64,000 bases of DNA, taken from Deuterostichococcus epilithicus (lineage: Eukaryota > Chlorophyta > Trebouxiophyceae > Prasiolales > Stichococcaceae). The notes beneath the pieces are model-generated. The model searched no databases. It worked only from the letters and a program-made list of their open reading frames with translations, and had not been told where the DNA came from. Positions 10,324 through 22,210 of the stretch are shown here, in pieces (the stretch's first letter is position 1; each line of letters opens with the position of its first letter). Both the position numbers and the translations under genes were made by a program. The stretch covers positions 496,001 to 560,000 of the forward strand of contig JAVTLE010000005.1 in the NCBI GenBank assembly GCA_033439295.1, read 5' to 3'.

Positions 10324-13311
10324 CTACCGCTGGAACTGGCCGGGGCCCTGCGCCTGCCGTCGCGCACGGTTCTCTGTGTCCTTGACACGCGCTGTGTCAG
10401 TGGCTCGCTGCGCCTTGCGCACTGCGCGCTGCGCCCGCTTGACGGGCTCCGCCACCGCCGGCGTGTGCGTCGCGATGTTGAGGGCCCGGTAGCGCGCCAG
10501 CACCGCATTAACCGCCACGCTCTGGCGCACGTCCAGCGCCCTATGCCGCTGCCTGCGGGTGGGCACACTTGCGGGTGGGCACACCATTGGTGAGCGAGCA
10601 AACGCTTGTGCAGAGGGCTTGCACTTGGTGACTGTCCTTTCTGAACAACAGGAAGGAGGGTCTGGGTGATTCCCAGCAAGATGCAGGACAGTCAGCAGTC
10701 GTGGGTGCTGCGAACATGACTGCGGCACTCCAGAAATTGGCGTTGGCAGTTTGTGGCGGCAGCAGCGTTGTGCAGACTGCAGCACCTGTAGTACAGAGCA
10801 AAGCTGCGGTTGCCCAGCACGCGGCGGCCGCCGGCGCTGCCGCCAGGCGGTGCCGGCAGCGACAGCTCGAAGTTGCCGGTGCCCAGCTGGGCCCCCGCCT
10901 CCGAGGCATCGTCCGCCGTGACCATCTCCCGGCCTGCAGTTGGGTGTTCTCGCTGAGCCTCGCCGGGATCGCCAACACAGAGCATCAGTGTGACCGGCTG
11001 GGTGCTCTGGCTCAACACAAGCATCCGAAGTCGCCAGGCCACCTCTGGTGGCATCCAAGGCGGGCACAGAGCACCAGGCAGCTTCGAGAGAACCTCTGGC
11101 GACGCTACTCGAAGCCTGATCTACAAATGCACATGCGAGCGGACTCGTCCCAATGCAAACGCGCTCAGACGCCTGCAGACCACTCCGGTGTAACCACAAG
11201 CATAGAAGCCACGATGGGCGCCCCGATCCCACCTTCGGCGTCCTGCCCCTCGTCCAGGTCGGAGTAGTCGTAAAAGTCATCGTACTCCTCCTCATTGTCG
11301 TCATACACCATGCGGCAGGCGCAGCGGTCCACCATGTGCCGCTGCACCGCATGCAGGCTGGTAAACTGGCGGGAGGTCGCGTCGTCGCCGCGCGTGCCCA
11401 GCGGCACGTGCCCGTACTGCAGCTTGGCGCCCTGCGTCGCACTCGACTCGACGATCAAAACCACAGCCCAGTGTCTGTCCCAGAATCTGGACAGTGTTCT
11501 TGAGGTGTACGGCAGGCACCCTGGGCGGCACAGACTGTAGAAGCATGTGGCCGCGGAGCGTGCGACAGCTGCTGCAGGCGTCTGCGCGAGCAGGCGCCTT
11601 GCAGGGGCGTCTTTGGAGAAGTCTCCTGCAAACTGGAGCTGACTCATGAGGATGCGTCAGGGCCGCGCACCAGGTACTTGAGCAGGCCCTCCGGGTCGGA
11701 GAGGTACTCTGCGTCAGGAAAGTAGAACCCGAAGTTCTTGAACATGTAGTCCAGGTTGGCCTCGAAGTTGGCGGCGACATGGTTGTCAAACAGGCTTCGC
11801 CGCACGTCCCACTCCTCCCAGCTGCTGGCGTCGCCTTCCTCATCTTCCTCTGCTTCCCCGCCCGCAGCAGCGCCGGCAGACTGCGTGCTCATGTCCGACG
11901 CTGTAGGCTCCGCCGCCACTGCCGCCGTCGCTGCCGCCTGGGTGGCTGCCTCCTCATCGTCATCCGACGCCGACTCCCAGTCGGACTCGTCACCGGAGAC
12001 GTCCTCCGCCTGCTGCACCTGCAGCCGCGCATGACAACCATGAGAAGGTTGGCAGGAATTGGTTGCAGCCTCGGGGTAGCTCGTGGCAAGCCGATGAATG
12101 GCAGCAGAGACTAAGATGGGCGCAATCCACTGCAACTTGGGGGTGTCTGCTCTGTGCAATCCAGCACAAGTGCTCGCGGCACCCACAGAGAGTCACGACA
12201 CACATACTAAAGATGAGCTGGGGAAGCATATGCAATGCCACAAACGTCTCAGGCACGAGAGGAAAGGCCTCAGCACCTCGCGCACAGAGTCCGGCACGGT
12301 CGAGCGTCCCTCGTTCGCGAGGCTGAGCGGGTTTGGCGTCGCCACATACCCGCGGGAATCCGCCTTCTTCGCACTGCCTGCAGCCAGGCCTGAACATGAT
12401 TCCGAACGCCACGCTCACCCTCACTGTGTCAAATAGTGGGAGCGTCGTCGCCTGCACGGGTCTGACAAGATGGATGTGGCAGCGCCACTACAAAACATCA
12501 GCAACACACCAAGTAAAACCAACACATGATGTGGGCGACAAGACTCCGAGCCATGTGTAGAACAAGATCCACGAAAGCGCACCTGCGGCGGCGTTGCCTG
12601 CGGTGGTGCCCGCGGCGGGCGGCAACTTTTGCTTTGCTGCCCGCACAATGGGCGCAGGCGCCGGCTGCCCGCTCTTCCGCACCAGCTCCTTGTATTTGTT
12701 GGAGTTGACCGTGTTCAGGTACGCATTCTTGCTCATGAACTTGCGCCGCGTTAGCGGGTCGTAGTAATACACCTGTAGGATGTTGATTGCTTCACGTTGA
12801 GGCCGGGGTGGGATACAAAGCTGCTTCGCCTGCTGAGGGTCAACAACAACAAGGGGCGACAGGCTGCCATCAAGCATTCCTGCAATGCCTGGCTTGATTG
12901 TTAAAATGCCACAACAGATCAGCTTCGCTGTACGCATCACAGCAGTCGATCAGCGGTCTGCCAGCCAGAAGCAGTCAATGCAGCTGGCGCGGCCGGCGTT
13001 GCCCGGCGCCGCCCGCATCATGACGTCCACCGGTGCATGCAGCATGCGTGGTCGTGCATGGGCGAGTGCTACACCTGCTGCGCGTCAGTGCCGCCCCCGC
13101 CGAGGGTGAGCTGCTGCTTGCGCGCGTCGAACCACTCCTTGGTGACAGGCGGCAGCCCCGCGACCTTGCGCTTGAGGTTGTACCTGTGCAGGTCGGAGGC
13201 GTAGTGGTCCGCCAGCGACTGCTTGTCGGGAAAGTAAGTGCCCGACGTGGAGCTGTAGAAGCCCTCTGCCGGCGCGCCCTGCTGTTGGTCCATGGTCTTG
13301 CTTGCAGCCAA
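10324..13311 (-). CDS. REI1: REI1/ZNF622-like 60S biogenesis factor lacking zinc ligands
   Basis: Seven exons join in phase: 13311-13075, 12772-12583, 12377-12277, 12018-11671, 11431-11233, 10933-10786 and 10552-10324 (483 residues). REI1/Reh1/ZNF622 proteins act in the cytoplasm to mature the 60S subunit, probing the peptide exit tunnel and helping Arx1 release. Family signatures are HRYNLKRKVAGLPPVT in finger 1, FMSKNAYLNTVNS in finger 2, an acidic stretch (GDESDWESASDDDEEA), NLDYMFKNFGFYFPDAEYL then GLLKYL, SLHAVQRHMVD and EEEYDDFYDYS, and a C-terminal VLGNRSFALYYRQ element. Most Cys/His positions that bind zinc are replaced: finger 1 keeps its His but reads SSTS instead of CxxC, fingers 2 and 3 lose all four ligands, and finger 4 keeps one His. 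The rest of the fold is conserved, so the protein looks functional. It is divergent with the SMIM8-like gene. Confidence 0.88.
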
Positions 13312-13681
13312 TTCTGAGGGCAGCAGCTGCGACAGAGTGCACGCGTTCTCAGCTGGGTTCGTCTTGGCGGATGTGTGATGGCGTTCTATGCACTGTCAAA
13401 GTGTTTGCGCATGTTCAAAGCACGGAATGACGTCGTCTGGAGCTGCAGCTACCTTCAAGTGTGCAGTGCGGCGGCCTCACGGCGGCGATTCGCCACCTTG
13501 GATTCAGCACCGCTTGCAGGCCTTCAGATCTTACACTTGCTATCAATACTGTTCCAGTCTCTCAGACTCTGATTAGTTTGTGTGGGCTGCTACAAGTGTC
13601 GATCATAAGCAGTCCGACACCACATCTTTTGTCGCATCTCCCACGGGATCCTCGCGGATGGTTTAACTTTTGTGGCAAGCT
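13312..13681. other. Shared divergent promoter region
   Basis: 370 bp between the start codons of the REI1-like gene (minus) and the SMIM8-like gene (plus). It must carry both promoters. No specific element is recognised. Confidence 0.5.
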
Positions 13682-14040
13682 ATGGAGCCCCAGAAGAAAG
13701 GGCCCGATGCGCAGCCGAAGAAGCCGCTCATGGGGGAGCCATCCATCCGGGGTGACGGCACGCGGCTCTTCCGCATGATGAACTTCGAGCTCTTCGCGGT
13801 AAGGACAGAGTGGAGCTGTAGTCGCTGATGATGCATGCACATCCCTCTCTGAGGTACAACCCGTCAGCTGGTCGACACCCATGGAACTGCGGCCGCTGCC
13901 ATTTCCCGCAGGCGCCCACGCCCCGTATGCGGATGCTCTCAGTGGCAGGCAGTGGCCTATTTGTTGGCATCCTCGGCTACTTCACGTTCTTCGCCGACCG
14001 CCCCGAGCCGCAGCAGCCGCAGCGCAAGCAGTGGGACTGA
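13682..14040 (+). CDS. SMIM8: SMIM8-like small integral membrane protein
   Basis: Two exons, 13682-13798 and 13912-14040, encode 81 residues. The architecture matches the small eukaryotic SMIM8 family: a charged N-terminus, the element IRGDGTRLFRMMNFELF (family pattern: LRG, then T, LFR, then N-ELF), one transmembrane helix at about residues 46-66 (LSVAGSGLFVGILGYFTFF), and a short basic tail ending in WD, as in human SMIM8. The biochemical role of the family is unknown. Its pairing with a ribosome biogenesis gene is probably chance. Confidence 0.75.
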
Positions 14041-14274
14041 ACGGCGTGCCATAGAGCCGGGCAGTCGGTTTTAAAACGCCGACGCTTGCGGCACGGCGCG
14101 CAGTGGTTCCAGAGAGCCAGGCAGGCAGCATCAGCAGCACCAGTACGTTGTTTCGAGCCGCACAGCAGCGAGCATCGAGCAGTGGGGCACGAGGCATCGG
14201 CCGGAGACGCGGGACGCCCGGCTCACAGCCCTGGCATCGCCGCAGCCTCGGTGGCGCCGGCTGCCGCGTCCGCC

Positions 14275-16770
14275 ATGGCGCACCCTGTCCCCGCAGCGGC
14301 GGCCTTGGCCCCTGTTGCAGCATCGCCTGCAGCAACGGCTCCGACGTCCGCAGCTGACATGCTTGCGCTGGCGGATGGCGCCGCCGCAGATGTGCTCAGA
14401 GTGCGCGCCGCAGGCGAGCGCCTGGTGGAGACGCTGGCAGACTCTGCGTCGTCGACGCCTCTGCAATCGCACGCGCAGGTGAAGCTTGCAAATGAAAGCC
14501 AGACCATTGCAACAACCATCGGAGGGCGGTCTGCAGTCTGTCAGTCTCTGAGTGCAGGTGGGAATGACGGCACATGGGCCGCGCAGCAAGGCCGCGTTGG
14601 TCAGCATTCACGGGAGATTCAGATGCAAACTGAGTGCAAGCTCACTGCTTCAAGCTCGTGCTTGGCAACGGCTCGCAGGTGGCCGAGCTGCTGGGCAGCA
14701 CCGCGCCGGTGCTGGAACGGGCGCAGTCAGCCTGGGAGCGGCTGCAGCAGCACCTTTTGCAGGCCAGCACTCAGCAGGCATGTGCCCACAGGGCATTTTC
14801 GCACCCCTGGCTGCGCTGTCACTGGCGGCATCCAGCAAGCTGTCGGCCTAGCCCCTCTGGCGATGGAACGCCTTGGTCAGCTCGCAAAGCATGCTCTTCT
14901 TTGTTCATGCTTGGTGCAGGTGGTTGCATGTGCAAGTTTGGGCTCTGCTCCTCCAAAGTTGGTTGCTTCACATTTGCAGCACGCAGCGGCCGTTTGCAGC
15001 GCAGGCACCATCTCCATGGTGTAAACTGAGCTGACTTTTGCTGCGTCAAAATCTCAGGTGACTGCCGAGGTACAGGCGGCAAAGGAGGCAGGGCAGGTGT
15101 CGCGGGCGCTGGGAGAGCTGCAGCAGCAGGCGGCGCTGCTGGCTTCAGGCGGGGACGGGACACCGGCGGTCAGCAGACTCGACAGGTGTGCACCACGTGT
15201 GCAGATTTGACCAAGCGCATAATGATGTCGCCAAGCGCCGTTTTTGGCAGCTTGCAGATCATGTTGACTCGCAAATCATCGACCTGCGATACCATTGTCC
15301 CCCAGTTCCAGCCAGGCGGCAGCCCTGGAGCAACTGCGGGCGCGCGTGTCGGCCATCTGCGGCCACGAAGTGCGGCTGCTGCGGACCGCACTCACCGCCG
15401 CCGGGCTGCCGGGGAGGCTGGTGCCCTGCGCCGCCGCCGAGGCCACACAGGTACAGTCTCGCTTCTGATGCAATCAGTCGTTTGGAGAGCCTGCATGCGC
15501 AGGTACTTGCCCCACCCCCTTTGTGTGTGCGCAGGGACCCTCTGCAGCAAGGGCAGTGTCAACAAGGGCGACAGGCTGGGCAGCCCATCTCCTGTCCACA
15601 AAATATGCACATGCCCACATGCATCCGGCCTTCCTTCCTCTGGTCAGCCTCCAGGTGGCTGATCGGTCGGCGGAAGAAAAACAAAATTCAAATACAGAAA
15701 GCGCTGTGCCGTCCTGCAGGTGCACCTGGCGATGGGCGGCACCATGACAGCGTGCATAGCGCTCACGCAGCCGGGCAGTCTGGACGCTGTCCGACTTGCG
15801 GTGTGCTCGGCGGACGAGGGCGCCAGCCATGCTGCGGACGCCTGGGCGCAGTCGCAGCACGCCGTGTTCCAGTGCGTCGTGCATGCCGATCTCGTGACAC
15901 TGAGCCCCCGCGCCCAGGCAGCGGCAGCCATCGGGGAACCACAGTGGAGCATTACCTGCGGATCAAAGCAGTATACAGTTGAGAGACTTGCAGCCCGCGA
16001 CAGGCTCGAGTGTGGCCTTCGCGCACCAGACCATGTGCCGACAGGTAGCAGGTCACTGGCTCGTGCAGCCCAGCCGAGTTTGGCTCGACAACACATGCCA
16101 CTTGACATTCCTGGCCGTGTGCAGGCGGGTGTCGGTATGGGGCATGCAGGCGCTTGGGTACTTCCAGCGGCGGGCCATGTCGGCGGTCGCCGCCGGCCTC
16201 GCCCCGGCAGACCAGGCGCTGCTGGACATGGCCGCTGCCGGTGCGCCCTGCTGCTGCTGGGTGGTGGTTCAGAGTTCGGAGGCATGCGCTTGATGGGCCG
16301 CGGGGCACGGAGGATGGTTGTGCTCGCGGGCTCGTATCTTGAAGGCCGCCACAAGTGCGGCCCGCACAAGCGGCAAGCGGCCAGCGGACGGGCGCCATCA
16401 GCAGCTGCACATGCGGCCAATACGCTGAAGGGGACTTGCATCACCTCCTGGTGTGGTTTGTGGGCCGGCTGCCAGAGTCATGTGCAGAGGTCAACTGCCA
16501 AGGGATGTGTGCTGCGCAGGCGCGCCGCTGGAGGATGCGCTGCTGTGGCTGGCGAGCTATGAGGACCTGTTTAGCCGGCGGTGCACTGCGACAGGCACCC
16601 TGCTGGCTGCCGACGCCGCGCTGCAGCACTTGTTCCCACCGCTCGTGCGGCCGTTCGCCCTCAGCAGGGCGCAACTCGTGGAGGTGGCGCGGCGCGGCGG
16701 CGCTGCCAGCGCTGTGCGAGAGGCGTACCACCCCCATGCGGCACCGACGGCGGTGCTGCAGCCTGTGTGA
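14275..16770 (+). CDS. MED27: Mediator subunit 27 (MED27)
   Basis: Seven exons join in phase: 14275-14478, 14679-14777, 15058-15185, 15312-15450, 15720-15871, 16125-16240 and 16520-16770. Mediator bridges transcription factors and RNA polymerase II; MED27 sits in the tail/upper-tail module. The N-terminal half is helical and Ala-rich. The C-terminal half matches plant MED27: a strand-rich segment ending ALTQPGSLDAVRLAVCSADE, then VFQRVSVWGMQALGYF (plant VFRHISEHAA...LNYF), then LLWLASYEDLFSRRC, LLAAD, LFPPLVRPF and a final AYHP. The usual second Cys of the C-terminal CxxCG is replaced (CTATG). The ATG at 14275 has a GCCGCC-like context; an upstream in-frame Met at 14086 exists but precedes only low-complexity sequence. 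Intron 2 uses a GC donor (GCATGT). Confidence 0.8.
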
Positions 16771-17696
16771 AATATACCTGGTAGCACCCTGCGAACTGCC
16801 CCAACGTGTGGGGCTAGGCCTCCTACTAGGTAGTGGCAGGTTTAACATAGTTGTTGGATGGCGGACGCAGTCACGATGCAGGCAGTGTGCATCTTAAATC
16901 TTGACCATCCAGCGCCCCGTTCCATGCAATCATTCTACCCCAAGCTGCCAATATATTACTAACACCCCTGTGCGAGCTTTGTGCACCGTAGATGGAGAGC
17001 TGAAATCCTGGAGCTGGCAGACAGTTGTTGCGCCCCAACTTGCAACCTTTGATACTCCAGATACTGATTCGGACCCATCAGACGCCGGAGCGCGCCAGAC
17101 TCTGTTGCTGCACACCCGCTTCAGACACAAAGAGGAAGGTGCGCTCACAGGCTCGCCATCAGTCGTCCTATACACCTCTGCTCACCTGCACACGTACCGA
17201 TGAGCTTGGAGTTATGCCTTGGATATCTCGCGCGGGCTGCCGGCACCTGCGCTGGCGTTCAAAACTTGGTGTATGACTGCCAACTTGGCCACGCTTCAAA
17301 CCTGCTTGCCTGCTCTGCGTCCACCTCCCCTGCGGCTGTTGGCGCGAACAGCATGTCGTCTTCAGAGCAGCCTTACCGCGACATGCTGTCAACGCGGGAA
17401 GCTCAGCCTTCGTGTGAAGGCCGATAGCTTCCGAACCCTCCAGCCTTGGCCGCTGGCCTCGACACCGCGTTCGCCAGCAATTTTAAAGCCGCTTTTCCCT
17501 GCAGGCAACTGTTGGGCCTCCGAGGAGCAGCACTGCGAAGCTTCGTCGACACAGGTGAAAATACGTTCAGCTGCTGCAAGGATTGCAAAAAATTTGGCAG
17601 CCAAGGCGACTGTGCGTCCGCCTGCACGCATGCACAATTCGATCCTCTACCGAAGCCACATTTGCTGATCTGCTCTGCAGGCGACCAACCACCAAT
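16771..17696. other. Intergenic region before the desaturase gene
   Basis: Between the MED27 stop and the desaturase start. Open frames on the plus strand reach 150 codons but lack domains and are interrupted by splice-like GCAG motifs. It probably contains the MED27 3' end and the promoter and 5' leader of the desaturase. Confidence 0.4.
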
Positions 17697-20600
17697 ATGG
17701 CAAGCTGGGGCTCCGCCCTGCCCCAGCTGGGCGGCCGCGCGCAAGTGCTTGCAGCGCAGCGCGACTCACTCGCACACAGGCCAGCCCGTCACTGCGGCTC
17801 GCTGCCCGCCCGCCGACATGGCGCGCTGCGGGTGGTGGCTGTGGCCAGCCGGCCGCAGGCGCGGGTCGTCGCAGCGCCGCCCAGTAAGGAAACCCTGGAG
17901 CAGACGTCTCAGGCACCGCAGACGAAGCAGCCCGGCAAGGACGTCACGGGGCCCGTCATCCTCAACGGCCAGGTCCGCTTGCTGCAGTGCTGACAGGCTA
18001 ACAACTGCCGCAAGGGGATGCGGATGTTGCATAATTCTCCTGAGTATGCTGGCTCTCCGGTGGTGAAACCTCATCGCTGCTTCAAAGCTGAGCCAAGGGT
18101 TTCAGAGGTCCAAACCTTGGGAGCCGTGCCATGAACTTGGTCTTGCATGCCGAATATAAGCACACCGCTACCTCACAGTCGTAGGAGCCCGCGCCGGCTC
18201 TCCTAGTGCGTTATGTTGCGATCCTGCAGCCCTCACAACATTGCTGTTGGCTGTGTGACACTGCTGTGTGACAACACCGCAGACTCTACATCCCTGAACG
18301 CCAACCAGCTGGAGCTGATCAGCAACGTTGCGGCCCCTCAGCCCTTGCACCGCGGCATGACACTTCTGTCTGACACCTGCAGACGCTGCACTCGCTGAGC
18401 GCCAACCGGCTGGAGCTGATCAACAGCATCTCTGACTACGTGGAGGAGCGCGTGCTGCCGGTGCTCAAGCCCGTGTCAAAGTGCTGGCAGCCGTACGACA
18501 TGCTGCCCAAGCCCGAGGACCCCGACTTTGTCGACCAGGTGTGCTCCTCCCCCTCAACGCTTTCATACAGTCCACCGTGTGTGTAGGACCTGGGAGATGA
18601 TCCGCCTGCTCTGTCGGCATCCCGCGGTGGCGACTTGCACTAGGCTCCAGACATGCTGAGGTCCACTGGATCGGCGTCCGTGCGAGGACATATACGCATG
18701 CACGAACAAGCACATGCGGCCTGTGTGCAGCTCGTGGCGGTTCCTAGCATTTTGTGACCTTACGCCTCTTCCTCCTGTGCCCGCAGGTGCGGGCACTGCG
18801 GTCGTGGTTGGAGGGTCTTCCGGACGTTCTTCTGTTCACTGAATCTCGTCTGTTGTCCGCCTGCTGATAACCTGTCAGCTTTCAACACAGGTGCGGGCGC
18901 TGCGGGAGCGCACAAAGGAGCTGCCGGATGACTATTGGGTGGTCCTGGTGGGCGACCTCATCACGGAGGAGGCGCTGCCAACCTACATGGCCATGCTCAA
19001 CACCCTGGACGGCGTGCGCGACGAGACGGTGCGCTGCTTCCTGAGTCCGGCCATGCAGTCGCTGTCTCGCCTATGCATGCAATGTGCGGATCGTTTGGCA
19101 GTGGTGACTGCGCCACGCGCGGCTGACCACTAGCCAAGGGGCTCGGGACTGAGGATGGCAGGGCAGGGCTGTCCTGAGCGGCACCGGCGGCAGGGCATGT
19201 GAGCTGCACCAGTGGCTTGCGGCGCGCTTCTCTCATGGGGGTGTGCCTTCCTGCACGAGGCTGACTGTATGCTGCGCTCGTGTGCAGGGCGCCTCGCCTT
19301 CAGCGTGGGGCCGCTGGACGCGGCAGTGGACGGCTGAGGAGAATCGCCACGGCGACGCCATGAACAAGTACATGTACATGAGCGGCCGCGTCAACATGAA
19401 GGTGTATCCTAACTGCTTGCCGTCCCAACGACCGGCCGTCCTCGACATTCGTTGCTGTTCACCAGGCTGCCTCACAGATGACAGATCCACTCACCCGGGC
19501 GTGCGGCGGGTGGTGTCAAAGGGGCTGCATGGCACTAGGCCCTAGTCCAGCTGTAGCTTATTTTCTCTGTGAGCTCGGATGCTCAAATGCCTGAACGTCT
19601 CTTCCGCTCCACACAGGCGATCGAGGTGACCATCCAGAACCTGATCGGCAGCGGCATGGACCCCAAGACCGAGAACAACCCGTACCTGGGCTTCATCTAC
19701 ACCTCCTTCCAGGTGCAGCCCCAGTCGAGCTCTAAGGCAATCCAGGAGCAAGTGCCGCAGGCGCTGTTAGGCAGTGCCTAAAGGCAGCGGCTGGACCTTT
19801 GCTTGCATGGCTGCAGGCCTGCCAGCAGGACCGGCTGGCAATCGCACTCTGCAGCACGGAATGTGGACAGCTTCTTGGGACGCTTTTGGTCTGCATGACA
19901 AGCCTGAACTGGCGCCTCGTGCCCCTCGCCATAGGAGCGCGCCACCAAGATCAGCCACGGCAACACGGCGCGCCATGCCAAGGAGCTGGGCGACCCGATG
20001 CTGGCGACGCTGTGCGGTGCCGTTGCCTCGGACGAGGGCCGCCACGAGATCGCCTACCAGCGCATCGTGCAGAGGTTCTTCGAGCTGTGCGTCCCTCCCC
20101 ACATCAACCCCGCAATGAGCTTCCTATCAAGAGGCACTTGTGATGCAGCAGCTTGCAAGGTGCCCCGGGCACGAGCCGATGCGACCCCTAGCTCTGCATG
20201 CAGGCGCAGAGGTCAACCCCTTTTCAGCCACGCTCGACCCTGAGCTTGAGTGGCACCGCTGTCACACTGTCTTCCAATCTCTACAGGGACCCGAGCGGCA
20301 CGATGATGGCGTTTGAGGAGATGATGCGCAAGCAGATCGTCATGCCGGCGCACCTCATGGACGACGAGGAGCACAAGGCCAAGACCGGCCGCAACCTGTT
20401 TGCCGACTTCTCCGCCGTTGCCCAGGTGCGGCAGGATGTGCTGGATAACTGGAGCTGCCGGTATTGCGTCCTCTCTGCTTAGCGCCAGCAGTTCGGGGTG
20501 CCGGCAGATGATCTTGCTGTTGATCGTGAGGGTGACATCGGCTTGGCGCCAGCAGTTCGGGGCGCCGGCAGATGATCTTGCTGATGATCGTGAGGGTGAC

Positions 20601-21223
20601 ATCAGCGCAGCATCTCGATCATCCTGACATCATGCTTCCTCATCAAGCTCTGCTTCAAAGTGACAGCATGTGACGGCGGCGGCCAGCCATTTGCTATGGC
20701 AGTCGGGCTACAGGACTTGCATGTGGCACAGTCTTGCATTCTTCCTTGGCTGAGTTCGTGTCTGTGTGTTTGTCTCCAGTCAACAAAGACGTACACTGCA
20801 CATGACTACGCTGACATCATGGACCACCTGATCAAGACCTGGAACATCAAGAGCATGACCGGTACGCGACCTTGTCCTGCACGGCTGCACTTACATGCGG
20901 ACGCTGGCTCAGCATCACCTCGACCTCCTTGCAGCCTGGCGCCTTCCTGTGCAATGTCGTGTCACAAAGCTGGCCATGCAGCTGCATCTGCAGATATCGC
21001 TTCAGGGGCTCGGATGGCTGCTACCAACGCTGGACTGTACAACATTGCTGTTCCTGCCCGTGCAGGCCTGAGCGATGAGGGGCAGAAGGCGCAGGACTAT
21101 GTCGCCGGCCTGCCGTCGCGTGTCCGCAGGCTCGCGGAGCGCGCCGACAAGAAGGCCAAGGCGACGCCGCAGCCGACGCCCTTCTCCTGGATCTTCGACC
21201 GCCCAGTGGACCTCATCGCGTGA
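17697..21223 (+). CDS. FAB2: Plastid stearoyl-ACP 9-desaturase
   Basis: Nine exons join in phase: 17697-17972, 18383-18538, 18891-19028, 19288-19401, 19617-19712, 19935-20086, 20287-20425, 20780-20861 and 21066-21223 (436 residues). The soluble di-iron enzyme inserts the delta-9 double bond into stearoyl-ACP in the plastid stroma, using ferredoxin and O2. The first exon encodes an Arg/Ala/Ser-rich transit peptide. Di-iron ligands sit in [21 protein letters not shown] and VASDEGRHE, all intact. The C-terminus ([13 protein letters not shown]) is like plant enzymes. Introns 1, 2 and 7 hold tandem-duplicated exon edges or direct repeats. A TGTAA, the usual chlorophyte poly(A) signal, occurs at about 21810. 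Confidence 0.95.
18231..18430 (+). repeat. Tandem copy of desaturase exon 2 start
   Basis: The acceptor and first ~45 bp of exon 2 (from 18381) are preceded by a degenerate copy starting at 18281, exactly one ~100-bp unit upstream. Both carry GCAGAC(G/T)CT, CGCCAACC(G/A)G and CTGGAGCTGATCA. The pre-acceptor flanks also match (TGACACT, CTGT, TGACA). The intronic copy has a stop in the exon frame after four codons. Confidence 0.85.
18784..18915 (+). repeat. Tandem copy of desaturase exon 3 start
   Basis: CAGGTGCGGGC(A/G)CTGCGG occurs at 18785 in intron 2 and again at the true exon 3 acceptor, 18888, about 104 bp later. After 18 diverged bases both copies resume with CCGGA. Only the second copy continues the desaturase frame. 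Confidence 0.75.
20482..20606 (+). repeat. Two-copy 64-bp direct repeat in desaturase intron 7
   Basis: Units at 20482-20539 and 20546-20603 both start GCGCCAGCAGTTCGGGG and end GAGGGTGACATC. They differ at only two positions over 58 bp, so this is a recent tandem duplication. No coding match to a neighbouring exon was noticed. Confidence 0.9.
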
Positions 21224-22210
21224 GGCGGACGGCTAGCCTGTCTGCCGGCCGACTAGAAGAAGTGATGCAGGTCGGGTTGCATCCCCTCTAGCCGCGAGGC
21301 CCACCACCCCTGCCGGCACTCGTCCGTCCATAGCGCTTGCATGCGGGAACTGTCGAATGAGACTGGTGTCCAGCTTGGCCGGCCCCTCGGCCAGCGCGGC
21401 GTGACTGACGCGGGATGCTGCATGGGGCGCAGGGAGAGGTGAGGACGGGACGCCGAGGATGTGACGACATGGCACCACACCCTGAACACCTACCTCCACA
21501 CGCGGGACGGCACAACCAACACTGCTGAGAAGGGACCCAATGCGCTTGGCACTACTACAAGTTGAGGGCTGCGAGGAGTGTTCAGCATGAGGGCGTAGAG
21601 ACACTGCATATGACGTGTTGTACATTATTGAGGACGGCTTTGCCGTCGCGGCTTTGCTGTGGCATCCTTCGGCATCAGAGTGTGGGTTTCAGGGGGGACA
21701 ACAGCTTCGTTGCGACATTTGTGCTCGGAGGGTAATGTAGGACTGGTGGGCCTACTGAATGAGGGTTGAACCTGCACGAGCGGAGGGGTTCTCACGGTTG
21801 TGGCACCTTTGTAATCATCCTGTTGTATGTCTTCTCAAGCGCTGTCGAGCGGGCTAGCGCTGCTGTTGCTCGTTCTGCCTTCATCTGGTGCGTTCATGCC
21901 CTCGGCCATGCTGTAATTTACTGTGTTATCGTGCTGAACATGTGCATGAACATGTGCAGTACCAAGTACAATTTCTGAGCCTCTCGTCATAGTGGCCACC
22001 TCATCCCTCACGCAGCTGCCCTCAGCTGACTGTCATTGCGAGCCGACCTGCTACACAGTCTGGCGGCCCAACGTTTCACATGTGCTACTATTTGAAGATG
22101 GGAGATTAAGAGCATCCCACCACTCGAGCCTTTCTGACGGTTACCTCTAAGTTGCTTTGCAGGCCAGCAGCGGCAGCAAAGCCGTTTGATCGCGCAGCTG
22201 CTTGGTAAGC
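21224..22210. other. Intergenic region, desaturase 3' flank and EF-hand promoter
   Basis: No gene is recognised. It contains the desaturase 3' untranslated region, with TGTAA near 21810 and 21912, and the upstream region of the penta-EF-hand gene. Confidence 0.45.

Noticed and set aside
10324-11442. Single 372-codon frame through the REI1 C-terminus
   Set aside because: Only its last 76 codons match the family; the rest is read-through of introns. The spliced model restores the conserved motifs.
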